Below, one piece after another: positions 1 to 6,697 of a DNA stretch of 6,796 nt; positions within the stretch are counted from its first letter, which is position 1, and every line of letters starts with the position of its first letter. The stretch is from assembly GCA_049682815.1 (NCBI GenBank), contig JBAUII010000091.1, positions 1 through 6,796 on the forward strand, in the 5' to 3' direction. The notes beneath the pieces were generated by a model, which worked only from the letters and a program-made list of their open reading frames with translations, did no database searches and was not told the origin of the DNA. The position numbers were made by a program, and so were the translations under genes. The stretch is from DASWID01 sp049682815. Its GTDB lineage: Bacteria; Desulfobacterota_D; UBA1144; Nemesobacterales; CSP1-2.

Positions 1-2147
1 TTTTCTTCTTTCTCAATATTATTTAGCCTTGATATGAAATCGTTCAAATTCATTATTTCTGTTGAGAGTGATGCAGTTCTGTAAGACTTTAAACCACTCT
101 CGAGAGAAGCGATCATATCTTGCATGATATTTCTAAAGTCTTCTAACGATTTCAGGGCGTTGCTCATTTCGCCATTGAGAGCTTCATTCAATATACTGTT
201 AAGCTTCTCGTCTAGATCTATAGATGGAAAGGCGTCGCGATTTAAAAATTCCCGTTGTAAATCACCACTTAAGTCGCTCAGTTTTTGAGCTAGGAGCGAT
301 AGTTGATTTTTTAGGTTATCAATCTTTTTCTCAATCTCCCTTCGTGTTTTCTCGTTATTATTTTGATTAAATTTTTCTAAGAGGGCTTTGAGATTGTCAT
401 ATTCATCTTCCATTTTCGCACCGATGTTAAGGGACTGTCTCAATTCCTCTCCCTTCAGCATTGAATCTAAGAAAAGAATGTCGTCCTCAAATTCGTTGAT
501 TTCCTGGGTTATTTGATTATCCAATCTTGAGAAGTAGTTTGGAGCGAGTGATGAAAGCAGTTGGACTCTATCGAAATAAAGATCCTCGATCCTCGCTTTC
601 ATATTCGATAATCCTATGAAATGAGTATAGTCTGACTGCTCGTCGTTCTTCATTTTGACGAGTCCATTATCCAAAGAGCTTAGAGCATTTTTAATCTTTG
701 ATGTTATTGTCTGTTGGAAATTTTGTGTGATCAGCCTTTCATCCTTTGAATTACTTCTAGTTTCTTCTTCGGACGCGGCGTTCTCTAAATTTTTATTTTT
801 AAATAGCTGGTTATCTGTAAACCTTGAATTATCTATCTCATCAGCGAGTATTTCCAATAGTTGTTCTTGTAACTGCTCGGCGATTGACATGACATCTTCG
901 TGCGTTTTATTTGGATTACTTAATGTAACCTTAATTACATTTGATTCACCTGTCTTGGGGCCTGAAATAGTATCATTATCGTACGCCTTGAGTTTTACGT
1001 TAATTGTCTCATTGGCCTCGGCTTCAATTCCATTTAGATCCCAAAGAAATTCTCCCTCCTTTGATTTAGCTTCCGTTTTGGACTGTTCAATTGTTTTGCT
1101 CCCCCGTCCCTTACTGGATTCCCATTCCAATATTATTTTGGAAATGCCGAAGTCGTCAGTCGCGCTGTAGGAGATTTGTAGTTGTTCGTTGACGCTAGCT
1201 AGGATTGTTTCTGATGAAGGGTGGTTAATCTTTACTTCGGGATCAAAATCCTCTATGGAGTTGATACGAAAGTCCCTTGATCTTGATCTGATACCATTAC
1301 TTTGATCCTCAATATAATAGGTATCGTCTGAAACAACAACAAAATTTGCCTTTACATTTTGATTATTGGTGTCTATCGCGTGAGGAACACCTTTTCCGAG
1401 AATTAAATTTCCCCTATTTATTGGTTTTAAAGAGGTTGCTTCAAAAGTTACATTCGTTCCCTTGATAGCTTCTACGTTTCCGTCCGTTCGCAAAGCTACC
1501 TTACTTGGCATGTGTGTGTATGCAGGATAATCGTATTTAATTTTAATGTCTGCGAGTTCAAGAGGATGCCTATTGTCGAAGTAGAACATGTCTCTACTAA
1601 ATAGAAAGTTTCTGTATTCTGGGGGAGTAAAAAGAATTACGAGCAGGAAAGAGATCAAAACAATTGTGACCGGTTTCCAGTATCTACTTAATTTTTCAGC
1701 TGCAAATAGGACACTAAGGTCGCAGGTCTCCAATCTGAGGACCACTCGATCTATGTGGGCGATTATTAGATCTTTCGAAACGCCAGTTGCATTTTCGGTC
1801 TCGTCCAAACTCAACTTCAGTAAACGGGCATTGACAAAGTCTTCTCCAAGCCCAGGGGATAACCTATCTAATTCATCAGATAATGCAGCAATTTTTTGTT
1901 TTGTTAGAAGGACAGACAAAAAAAACTTATAAAAGCATATTGTAATTGCTATAATGGTTAGAATTTTTGTCAAAGAGAGAAAGATGTGATTTAAGGAAAT
2001 AAAAGAAAAGACTGAGGATAATGACAGGATAATAATTGCAGCTATGAAAAATTCTACTATCCCTTTCAGGGCGCGAGTCTTTTTATGTTTCTTTTCTATG
2101 TTATCTGAGATTATTTCGATGCGTCTTGATGAACTGTTATCTATCAC
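1..2147 (-). CDS. DUF4175-like large membrane protein with coiled-coil tail (3' end beyond window)
   Basis: I translated this frame by hand: it is open from an in-frame stop at 2160-2162 to the left edge, 715 codons with no stop. Residues about 31-50, 60-82 and 159-176 are hydrophobic and look like membrane segments, with basic residues (KKHKKTR) before the first. A beta-rich extracytoplasmic part follows: a DYPAYTHMPSK motif near residue 206, a GTNVTFEATSLKP stretch, then SATDDFGISKIILEW and KAYDNDTISGPKTG. These phrases are typical of the DUF4175 family as I know it. From about residue 430 to the edge the protein is Glu/Lys/Asn/Leu-rich and helical, likely coiled coil. Its function is not established. 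No ATG occurs in frame before about position 1593, downstream of all three membrane segments, so the GTG at 2147 is the best start, although no Shine-Dalgarno precedes it. Family call moderately sure; start uncertain. Confidence 0.72.
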   Translation of the reverse strand, partial: MIDNSSSRRIEIISDNIEKKHKKTRALKGIVEFFIAAIIILSLSSVFSFISLNHIFLSLTKILTIIAITICFYKFFLSVLLTKQKIAALSDELDRLSPGLGEDFVNARLLKLSLDETENATGVSKDLIIAHIDRVVLRLETCDLSVLFAAEKLSRYWKPVTIVLISFLLVILFTPPEYRNFLFSRDMFYFDNRHPLELADIKIKYDYPAYTHMPSKVALRTDGNVEAIKGTNVTFEATSLKPINRGNLILGKGVPHAIDTNNQNVKANFVVVSDDTYYIEDQSNGIRSRSRDFRINSIEDFDPEVKINHPSSETILASVNEQLQISYSATDDFGISKIILEWESSKGRGSKTIEQSKTEAKSKEGEFLWDLNGIEAEANETINVKLKAYDNDTISGPKTGESNVIKVTLSNPNKTHEDVMSIAEQLQEQLLEILADEIDNSRFTDNQLFKNKNLENAASEEETRSNSKDERLITQNFQQTITSKIKNALSSLDNGLVKMKNDEQSDYTHFIGLSNMKARIEDLYFDRVQLLSSLAPNYFSRLDNQITQEINEFEDDILFLDSMLKGEELRQSLNIGAKMEDEYDNLKALLEKFNQNNNEKTRREIEKKIDNLKNQLSLLAQKLSDLSGDLQREFLNRDAFPSIDLDEKLNSILNEALNGEMSNALKSLEDFRNIMQDMIASLESGLKSYRTASLSTEIMNLNDFISRLNNIEKEE

Positions 2148-2156
2148 AGGGAATAA

Positions 2157-2186
2157 ATTCTACACTAGAGATGGGTCTAAGAAAAA
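2157..2186 (-). promoter_or_regulatory. weak candidate promoter for the DUF4175-like gene
   Basis: On the minus strand TAGAAT (plus 2162 down to 2157) matches the -10 consensus at five of six positions. A poor T-rich -35 (TTTTTC) lies 18 bases upstream. Transcription would start about 0-4 bases before the proposed GTG at 2147, giving an almost leaderless message, which fits the missing Shine-Dalgarno. This is pattern matching only. Confidence 0.18.
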
Positions 2187-2216
2187 TTGGAAAGAACCAG
2201 TTATTCATGATAAGAT
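2187..2216 (+). promoter_or_regulatory. candidate promoter for the pterin operon
   Basis: TTGGAA (2187-2192) and TAAGAT (2211-2216) each match the sigma-70 consensus at four of six positions and are 18 bases apart, in the roughly 100-base gap between divergent genes. The first operon gene starts 33 bases after the -10. An overlapping GATAAT (2214-2219) is a better -10 by itself but is 21 bases from the -35. Confidence 0.25.
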
Positions 2217-2238
2217 AATTTCCCTTGGCGGCTTGTAT

Positions 2239-2243
2239 AGGGA
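2239..2243 (+). promoter_or_regulatory. Shine-Dalgarno of the first PTPS gene
   Basis: AGGGA lies six bases before the ATG at 2250. It supports that start, which places the conserved FAASHR segment at residues 13-18 as expected for the family. Confidence 0.6.
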
Positions 2244-2249
2244 TTTCCA

Positions 2250-2672
2250 ATGGATCATAAAACACTTCTAACAAAGAGGGTCAGCTTTGCTGCCTCGCAT
2301 CGTTACTGGAATCCCAAGTGGACCGAGGAAAGAAATCGATCCGTTTTCGGCAGATGTACGAGTAAGTATGGCCATGGACACAATTATATCCTCGAGGTTA
2401 CGATTGAAGGCGAGGTTGATCCAGAAACGGGGATGATAATTAACCTATATGACTTAAAACCGATGATAGACGATGTTCTAAAGGATTTTGACCATAAGGA
2501 TCTGAATGATGATAACATCTATTTTCGGGGCAGAATTCCAACAACTGAAAATATCGCACGAGTTTTTTGGGTACTGATTGAAAAACAGCTCGGGAAAGAC
2601 GTAAAGTGTAGACTCCATAGAATAAGGCTCTACGAGACACCTGATCTGTTTGTGGATTATAGGGTGGTATGA
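2250..2672 (+). CDS. 6-pyruvoyl-tetrahydropterin synthase, BH4-type (first tandem copy)
   Basis: The product is 140 aa, the usual PTPS length. The enzyme removes triphosphate from 7,8-dihydroneopterin triphosphate and rearranges the side chain to 6-pyruvoyl-tetrahydropterin. Zinc ligands are H17, H42 and H44. The catalytic Cys is C36 in FGRCTSKYGHGHNY, Asp/His are D81-H82 in FDHKDL, and the pterin-anchoring Glu is E129 in LYETPDL. TTEN (98-101) matches the animal-type substrate loop. The Cys-X5-His-X-His spacing is that of the biopterin-type (PTPS-II) enzyme; QueD has Cys-X3 and the folate-route PTPS-III has Glu instead. No queuosine genes lie nearby. It heads a four-gene plus-strand run and its stop overlaps the next start. 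A QueD-like role cannot be excluded from sequence alone. Confidence 0.88.
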   Translation: MDHKTLLTKRVSFAASHRYWNPKWTEERNRSVFGRCTSKYGHGHNYILEVTIEGEVDPETGMIINLYDLKPMIDDVLKDFDHKDLNDDNIYFRGRIPTTENIARVFWVLIEKQLGKDVKCRLHRIRLYETPDLFVDYRVV

Positions 2673-3097
2673 TGTCGAGAGAGATTTGTAGCATAACGAG
2701 GGTCTATCACTTCTCCGCAGGACATAGGCTATATCGCAAAGATGTGTCAGAGGACGAAAATTTGCGAATTTTTGGCAAATGCACCAATCCTAAAGGTCAT
2801 GGACACGATTATTATTTAGAGGTAGGGGTTCGCGGGGATATCGATCCGGATACAGGAATGATCATAAACATCGGTGAGCTGGATGAGATAGCTGGGGAAG
2901 TCATCGATGAATTAGACCACAAAAGGCTTGATATTGAAGTTCTCTATTTTACGGATGTACAACCCTCCGGAGAGAACATAGTCAGGTATTTTTGGTCGAA
3001 ACTTAAGCCAAGGATAAAAAAAGGTAAACTCAGTTATTTGAAACTCTGGGAAACGCAAAATAACTATTTCGAGTATTTTGAGGAGGAAGTTTTATAA
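2669..3097 (+). CDS. 6-pyruvoyl-tetrahydropterin synthase, BH4-type (second tandem copy)
   Basis: The product is 142 aa from the first of two adjacent ATGs (2669 and 2672). An AGGG at 2661-2664 is four bases from the first and seven from the second, so the second is equally credible. All key residues are present: zinc ligands H19, H44 and H46; catalytic C38 in FGKCTNPKGHGHDY; D83-H84 in LDHKRL; E128 in LWETQNN. The Cys-X5-His-X-His spacing is again BH4-type. A hand alignment to the upstream copy is ungapped through about residue 108, with roughly 35-40% identity, so this is an old or fast-diverging duplication. The loop reads SGEN (100-103) where the first copy has TTEN, and the sequence before the C-terminal Glu is three residues shorter. 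ATG and TGA overlap with the upstream gene, implying coupled translation. It may form hetero-oligomers with the first copy or use a different substrate. Confidence 0.87.
   Translation: MMSREICSITRVYHFSAGHRLYRKDVSEDENLRIFGKCTNPKGHGHDYYLEVGVRGDIDPDTGMIINIGELDEIAGEVIDELDHKRLDIEVLYFTDVQPSGENIVRYFWSKLKPRIKKGKLSYLKLWETQNNYFEYFEEEVL
3081..3088 (+). promoter_or_regulatory. Shine-Dalgarno that sets the folE start
   Basis: AGGAGGAAG begins at 3081, inside the end of the second PTPS gene, 10-12 bases before the ATG at 3099. It favours 3099 over an in-frame TTG at 3078, which would add seven residues and lies upstream of this site. Confidence 0.6.
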
Positions 3098-3098
3098 A

Positions 3099-3650
3099 AT
3101 GAGCATAGCGACGGCCGTGAGAGAGATTCTTATCGAGATTGGAGAGGATCCGGACAGACAGGGACTTCAAAATACCCCTGATAGAGTTGCCAGGATGTAT
3201 AAAGAGCTTACGGCAGGCTATCTGATCTCACCTCAACAAATTATAAACGGTGCTATTTACGATATTAGGTACGATGAAATGGTTGTAGTAAAGGACATTG
3301 AGTTTTACAGCCTATGCGAACATCATCTGCTCCCCTTTTTTGGCAAGTGCAGCGTCGCATATATCCCGGATGGAAAAGTAATCGGACTTAGCAAGATACC
3401 GAGGATTATCGAGGTATTTGCACGACGTCTACAGATTCAAGAGGCTATGACCGTTCAGATTGCTGATTTTTTAGATGACATTCTTAAACCCCAGGGTGTA
3501 GCCGTTGTCGCAGAAGCCTATCATCTATGCATGGCCATGAGGGGGGTTGAGAAGTCTGAGGCTAGCATGTTGACCAGCTCAATGCGAGGGGTGTTTAAAA
3601 AGGACGAGAGGACAAGAATAGAATTTTTAAGCTTGATAGGTAAGCGTTGA
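3099..3650 (+). CDS. folE: GTP cyclohydrolase I, type IA
   Basis: The product is 183 aa, within the normal range for bacterial FolE and shorter at the N-terminus than the E. coli enzyme. It opens the GTP ring to give 7,8-dihydroneopterin triphosphate, first step of folate and of biopterin synthesis, in the cytoplasm. Zinc ligands are C73 and H76 in SLCEHHLLPF and C144 in AYHLCMAMRGV; H142 matches the catalytic His before the last Cys. IGEDPDRQGL (14-23), YIPDGKVIGLSKI (88-100) and TRIEFL (172-177) are family blocks. The start is one base after the stop of the second PTPS gene, and its TGA overlaps the SDR start. Placement between two PTPS genes and an SDR points to a dedicated biopterin-type operon more than to general folate synthesis, though it could feed both. 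Confidence 0.96.
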   Translation: MSIATAVREILIEIGEDPDRQGLQNTPDRVARMYKELTAGYLISPQQIINGAIYDIRYDEMVVVKDIEFYSLCEHHLLPFFGKCSVAYIPDGKVIGLSKIPRIIEVFARRLQIQEAMTVQIADFLDDILKPQGVAVVAEAYHLCMAMRGVEKSEASMLTSSMRGVFKKDERTRIEFLSLIGKR

Positions 3651-4354
3651 TGCCAAGAGATGTAGCAGTAGTTACCGGGGCCGGAAGGGGTATAGGGAAG
3701 GAGATTGCAATTAATCTTTCAAAGGAGGGTTTTTTCGTTGTTATCTGTTCGAGGACCTCTAAACAGATTACGGAAGTCGAGCGAGAGATACTGGATAATG
3801 GAGGAGAAGGAATGGCATTTTGCTGTGATATTGGGGCAGAGGATCAGGTAGTAAAGTTTATCGATGAAGTCTCAAATGTCACCGGACGTATAGACATACT
3901 CGTAAATAACGCTGGTATTGCTTACAGTGAACCAATCACAAAGATTGATTCATCAAAATGGGAAGAGATAATAAGAGTTAACCTCACGGGCACGTTTTTG
4001 ATGACTAAGTATGCTTTAAGACATATGGGGTATGGAAGTCATATATTTAACGTCATCTCTAATGCGGGTAAGACGGGTTTTCCTAATTGGTCTGCCTACT
4101 GTGCTTCGAAGTTTGGCGTTCTAGGATTTACGAATTCAATAAGAGAGGAACTGAGGAATCGGAGTATAAAGGTGACCGCGGTTCTTCCAGGCCCTACAGA
4201 CACGCCTCTGTGGGAGGGCATTGAAGGGGTATGGGATAGGGAAAGAATGATGAAACCAGACGCTGTAGCGGACATGATTATTAGCATCTACAAGCAGCCC
4301 GGGGATGTTGTGACTGAAGAGGTATTTATTATGCCCAGAGGGGGGGCTTTTTAG
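3650..4354 (+). CDS. short-chain dehydrogenase/reductase, likely sepiapterin-reductase-type pterin reductase
   Basis: The product is 234 aa from ATG 3650, which overlaps the folE stop by one base (TGATG). A TTG at 3647 would add one residue, but AGG at 3638-3640 suits the ATG. It is a classical SDR: TGAGRGIG (9-16) for the dinucleotide, D60, NNAG (86-89), N111, and the catalytic set S137, Y150 and K154 in YCASK. R13 in the glycine motif and R35 after the second strand suggest NADPH. PGPTDTP (180-186) is the usual loop after the sixth strand. By sequence alone it resembles 3-oxoacyl-ACP-reductase-type SDRs. The pterin assignment rests on translational coupling to folE and the PTPS genes, where the expected missing step is reduction of the 6-pyruvoyl side chain. 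Family certain; substrate inferred. A run of seven G at 4340-4346 sits just before the stop. Confidence 0.87.
   Translation: MPRDVAVVTGAGRGIGKEIAINLSKEGFFVVICSRTSKQITEVEREILDNGGEGMAFCCDIGAEDQVVKFIDEVSNVTGRIDILVNNAGIAYSEPITKIDSSKWEEIIRVNLTGTFLMTKYALRHMGYGSHIFNVISNAGKTGFPNWSAYCASKFGVLGFTNSIREELRNRSIKVTAVLPGPTDTPLWEGIEGVWDRERMMKPDAVADMIISIYKQPGDVVTEEVFIMPRGGAF
4333..4352 (+). terminator. weak terminator-like hairpin at the end of the SDR gene
   Basis: GCCC (4333-4336) can pair with GGGC (4344-4347) and is followed by five T, ending in the SDR stop codon. The stem is only four pairs, so it would terminate poorly. It is the only candidate separating the pterin operon from hemA. Confidence 0.15.
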
Positions 4355-4368
4355 TGGTTATTTTTGAT

Positions 4369-4394
4369 GATAAGATTTATCGGTGAAATTTATC
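4369..4394 (+). promoter_or_regulatory. inverted plus direct repeat upstream of hemA, possible operator
   Basis: GATAA (4369-4373) and TTATC (4377-4381) form a perfect inverted repeat with a three-base centre. ATTTATC at 4375-4381 recurs at 4388-4394, 13 bases on. The repeats fall in the 84-base gap before hemA, where a regulator could bind. I recognise no specific motif, and AT-rich DNA gives such short repeats by chance. Confidence 0.2.
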
Positions 4395-4438
4395 AAAATC
4401 CCTAGCATAGTATTCATGTTTGAGGGTAAGATATTAAC

Positions 4439-5761
4439 ATGCATCGGATAGTAGTTGTGGGGCTAGATTATAAGTCTGCTCCTGTAGAACTCAGGGAGCG
4501 TTTAGCGTTCTCGCAATCTATGTTGGAATTGGGTCTCGAAAAGCTATATGCAAAGAGAAGTGTCCAGGAGTGTGTGATCTTGTCTACCTGCAACCGTGTC
4601 GAGGTATATTCTGTTTCCGACAATATTGAGGAATGCGTTGAAAGTATAAGGGAGTTTCTCTCGGACTTTCACAGGGTATCGTTAGATTCGTTTGCTCACT
4701 TACTCAATATCTCCATCGGACACATGGCAATAAGGCATCTATTTAGTGTGGCTTCGAGCATAGACTCTATGGTTATTGGAGAGCCTCAAATACTTGGGCA
4801 GGTAAAACAGGCATACAAGTCAGCCGTTTTTAAGCAGACAGTCGGTTTAATCTTGAATCGCCTGTTTCATACGGCTTTTTTCGTAGCCAAGAAGGTTAGG
4901 GCTCAGACCAAAATAGGTACCCAGGCGGTTTCGGTAAGTTATGTTGCTGTAGAGCTTGCAAAGAGAATATTTGATGACCTGTCAAAAAGAAGGGTCATGC
5001 TGATCGGTGCTGGAGATATGGGGGAGCTTGCCGCTCTACATCTAATTAACAGCGGTATAAGGGACTTAACTATTGCAAGTCGGCGGTATGACAATTCTGA
5101 AGCGCTTGCAAGTAAACTTAATGGAAACCCAATAAGTATGGATGAGGTTTATTATTTTCTGAAGGAAACTGACATAGTTATAACCGCTACGGGGTCGTCT
5201 GAGTATATTATTAAACCCCACCATATGCGGGAAGCCCTCAAGCTGAGGAATAATGAGCCAATTTTTATGATTGATATTGCAGTTCCACGCGATATAGATC
5301 CGAGGGTTGAAGAAATATCAAACATCTATCTTTACGATATAGATGATCTACGAAGCGTAACGGATGAAAATATGGAGTCTCGGCGGGAAAATGCCAAATT
5401 GGCCGAAGAAATCGTACTCCAAACTGAAAGAAATTTCCAAAGGTGGCTCAATGGTTTGAAGGTGGTGCCGACAATAGTTAAGCTGAGGAATAAGATCGAG
5501 ATTATTAAGGAGGCGGAATTAAGAAAGGCACTCGATAAGTTAGGCAGCGATGATGAAAAGGTAAGGAATACAATTGAAAGCATGGCTTCGGGAATCGTTG
5601 GAAAGATACTTCATGATCCGTTGACAAATTTAAAGAAGGAATCCTCTACGTCTTTGGGTGCCCTATATATGGATTCAATGCAAAAATTGTTTGAGCTCGA
5701 CACTGAATTTAAGATTGTTGAAGAAGAGGAAGATGAAGCAGAAGTTAAGGATTGGGAGTAG
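4439..5761 (+). CDS. hemA: glutamyl-tRNA reductase
   Basis: The product is 440 aa, close to the usual size. It reduces glutamyl-tRNA(Glu) with NADPH to glutamate-1-semialdehyde, the first committed step of C5-route tetrapyrrole synthesis. The N-terminal catalytic domain holds the thioester nucleophile C51 in LSTCNRVE, H100 in AIRHLFSVASS and the signature GEPQILGQVK (114-123). The NADPH domain follows with LIGAGDMGELA (188-198) and DIAVPRDIDP (279-288). The helical dimerisation domain runs from about 320 to 420 and ends in an acidic tail (EEEEDEAEVKDWE). A GAGGG at 4422-4426 lies 12 bases before the ATG, rather far. An 84-base gap separates it from the SDR, so it may have its own promoter, though no clear one is visible. 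Its last 29 bases overlap hemC. Confidence 0.97.
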   Translation: MHRIVVVGLDYKSAPVELRERLAFSQSMLELGLEKLYAKRSVQECVILSTCNRVEVYSVSDNIEECVESIREFLSDFHRVSLDSFAHLLNISIGHMAIRHLFSVASSIDSMVIGEPQILGQVKQAYKSAVFKQTVGLILNRLFHTAFFVAKKVRAQTKIGTQAVSVSYVAVELAKRIFDDLSKRRVMLIGAGDMGELAALHLINSGIRDLTIASRRYDNSEALASKLNGNPISMDEVYYFLKETDIVITATGSSEYIIKPHHMREALKLRNNEPIFMIDIAVPRDIDPRVEEISNIYLYDIDDLRSVTDENMESRRENAKLAEEIVLQTERNFQRWLNGLKVVPTIVKLRNKIEIIKEAELRKALDKLGSDDEKVRNTIESMASGIVGKILHDPLTNLKKESSTSLGALYMDSMQKLFELDTEFKIVEEEEDEAEVKDWE

Positions 5762-6656
5762 GGGCAGTAAGCTTGCGCTCTGGCAAGCCGGTTTTATAGA
5801 ATCTCTCATAAGTAGTAAATTCCCCGGATTAAAAACTGAAAAACATATTATAAAAACCACCGGAGATAAGGAGTTAGATTCTCCCCTTTCGGTAATAGGG
5901 GGAAAAGGGATATTTGTTAAGGAGATCGAAGAGTCGCTTCTTAAAAACGAAATAGATATCGCGGTTCATAGCCTGAAAGATTTGCCGACTGTTCAGCCAG
6001 ATGGACTCAAAATTGGGGCAGTCTCAAAAAGGCACGATCCAAGGGATGGTGTGGCATCGAATGGGGGCTTAAAATTATCTAAACTTAAAAAAGGGTCAAG
6101 GGTTGGGACTGGTAGTCTGAGGCGTCAAGCGCAGCTACTTTATCATTTTCCTTATTTAAAGATAGCTCCGATCAGAGGGAATGTTGATACTAGAATAAGG
6201 AAGTTAAGGGATGGCGGTTTTGACGCTATCGTTCTTGCGGTTGCAGGCCTTGAAAGGCTGAATTTAGCTGAAGAGCTTACAGAAATTTGTCCAGTCGATT
6301 TTCTCATACCAGCCCCGGGACAGGGTATTTTAGCTGTCGAATGCAGAGAAAAAGATGACGAATTAAATGAAATCCTTTCAGAAATTAATCACATCGATAC
6401 AAGTATAGCTGCATCGGCGGAAAGATCGTTTCTTTTGAGAATTGGTGGAGACTGCGATCTCCCTGCGGGATGTTATGCTTCAATTAAAGAAGAGAGCCTA
6501 AGTATATTAGGTTTCCTTGCCTCCCCCGATGGCGCCGACTTGGTGAGAAAGGAGATACAGGGTTCATTGAAGGAGCATAAATCTCTGGGGAATGAGCTTG
6601 CAGAAATAATACTTTCGGATGGCGGGAATAGAATCATATCAAAGCTTACCACTTAG
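5733..6656 (+). CDS. hemC: porphobilinogen deaminase (hydroxymethylbilane synthase)
   Basis: The product is 307 aa from ATG 5733, the usual length. It joins four porphobilinogens into hydroxymethylbilane using a dipyrromethane cofactor. This start gives MKQKLRIGSRGSKLALWQ, the normal N-terminus; an in-frame ATG at 5658 would add 25 residues unlike the family. Catalytic D83 is in HSLKDLP, substrate-binding R130-R131 in GTGSLRRQAQ, the block PAPGQGILAVE is at 194-203, and the cofactor-attachment cysteine is C241 in GGDCDLPAGC. The C-terminal third matches the usual domain 3. The gene starts 29 bases inside hemA in another frame, with GAGGA-like purines immediately upstream, so translation is probably coupled to hemA. 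The gene that commonly follows (hemD or a siroheme enzyme) is not seen before the window ends. Confidence 0.96.
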   Translation: MKQKLRIGSRGSKLALWQAGFIESLISSKFPGLKTEKHIIKTTGDKELDSPLSVIGGKGIFVKEIEESLLKNEIDIAVHSLKDLPTVQPDGLKIGAVSKRHDPRDGVASNGGLKLSKLKKGSRVGTGSLRRQAQLLYHFPYLKIAPIRGNVDTRIRKLRDGGFDAIVLAVAGLERLNLAEELTEICPVDFLIPAPGQGILAVECREKDDELNEILSEINHIDTSIAASAERSFLLRIGGDCDLPAGCYASIKEESLSILGFLASPDGADLVRKEIQGSLKEHKSLGNELAEIILSDGGNRIISKLTT

Positions 6657-6697
6657 GTGATCGAATTCCTACATATCCTTCCGAGATGCGAAATTTT

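Noticed and set aside
655..1170. Plus-strand open frame of 171 codons, Ser/Leu-rich
   Set aside because: It lies antisense to the continuous minus-strand membrane-protein frame. Its composition is what the reverse of Glu/Lys/Asn-rich helical coding gives, and it matches no family.
1588..1932. Plus-strand open frame of 114 codons
   Set aside because: Antisense to the membrane segments of the DUF4175-like gene, with no recognisable motif.
2044..2271. Plus-strand open frame of 75 codons spanning the divergent intergenic region
   Set aside because: It overlaps the N-terminus of the minus-strand gene and the start of the first PTPS gene and shows no known motif. Weak chance that it is a real small leader gene.
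2440..2694. Minus-strand open frame of 84 codons
   Set aside because: Antisense to the first PTPS gene, whose active-site residues are intact.
2250..3097. Annotation of the PTPS genes as queD for queuosine synthesis
   Set aside because: Both have Cys-X5-His-X-His, not Cys-X3-His-X-His, and their neighbours are folE and an SDR with no queC, queE or queF. Not fully excluded.
4096..4287. Minus-strand open frame of 63 codons
   Set aside because: Antisense to the SDR catalytic region; a shadow frame.
5332..5583. Minus-strand open frame of 83 codons
   Set aside because: Antisense to the helical C-terminal domain of HemA; Ser/Leu-rich shadow.
5658..5732. Upstream ATG start for hemC at 5658
   Set aside because: It would add 25 residues inside hemA that do not resemble the family, whereas ATG 5733 gives the standard N-terminus.
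5675..5860. Minus-strand open frame of 61 codons
   Set aside because: Antisense to the hemA-hemC junction; no motif.
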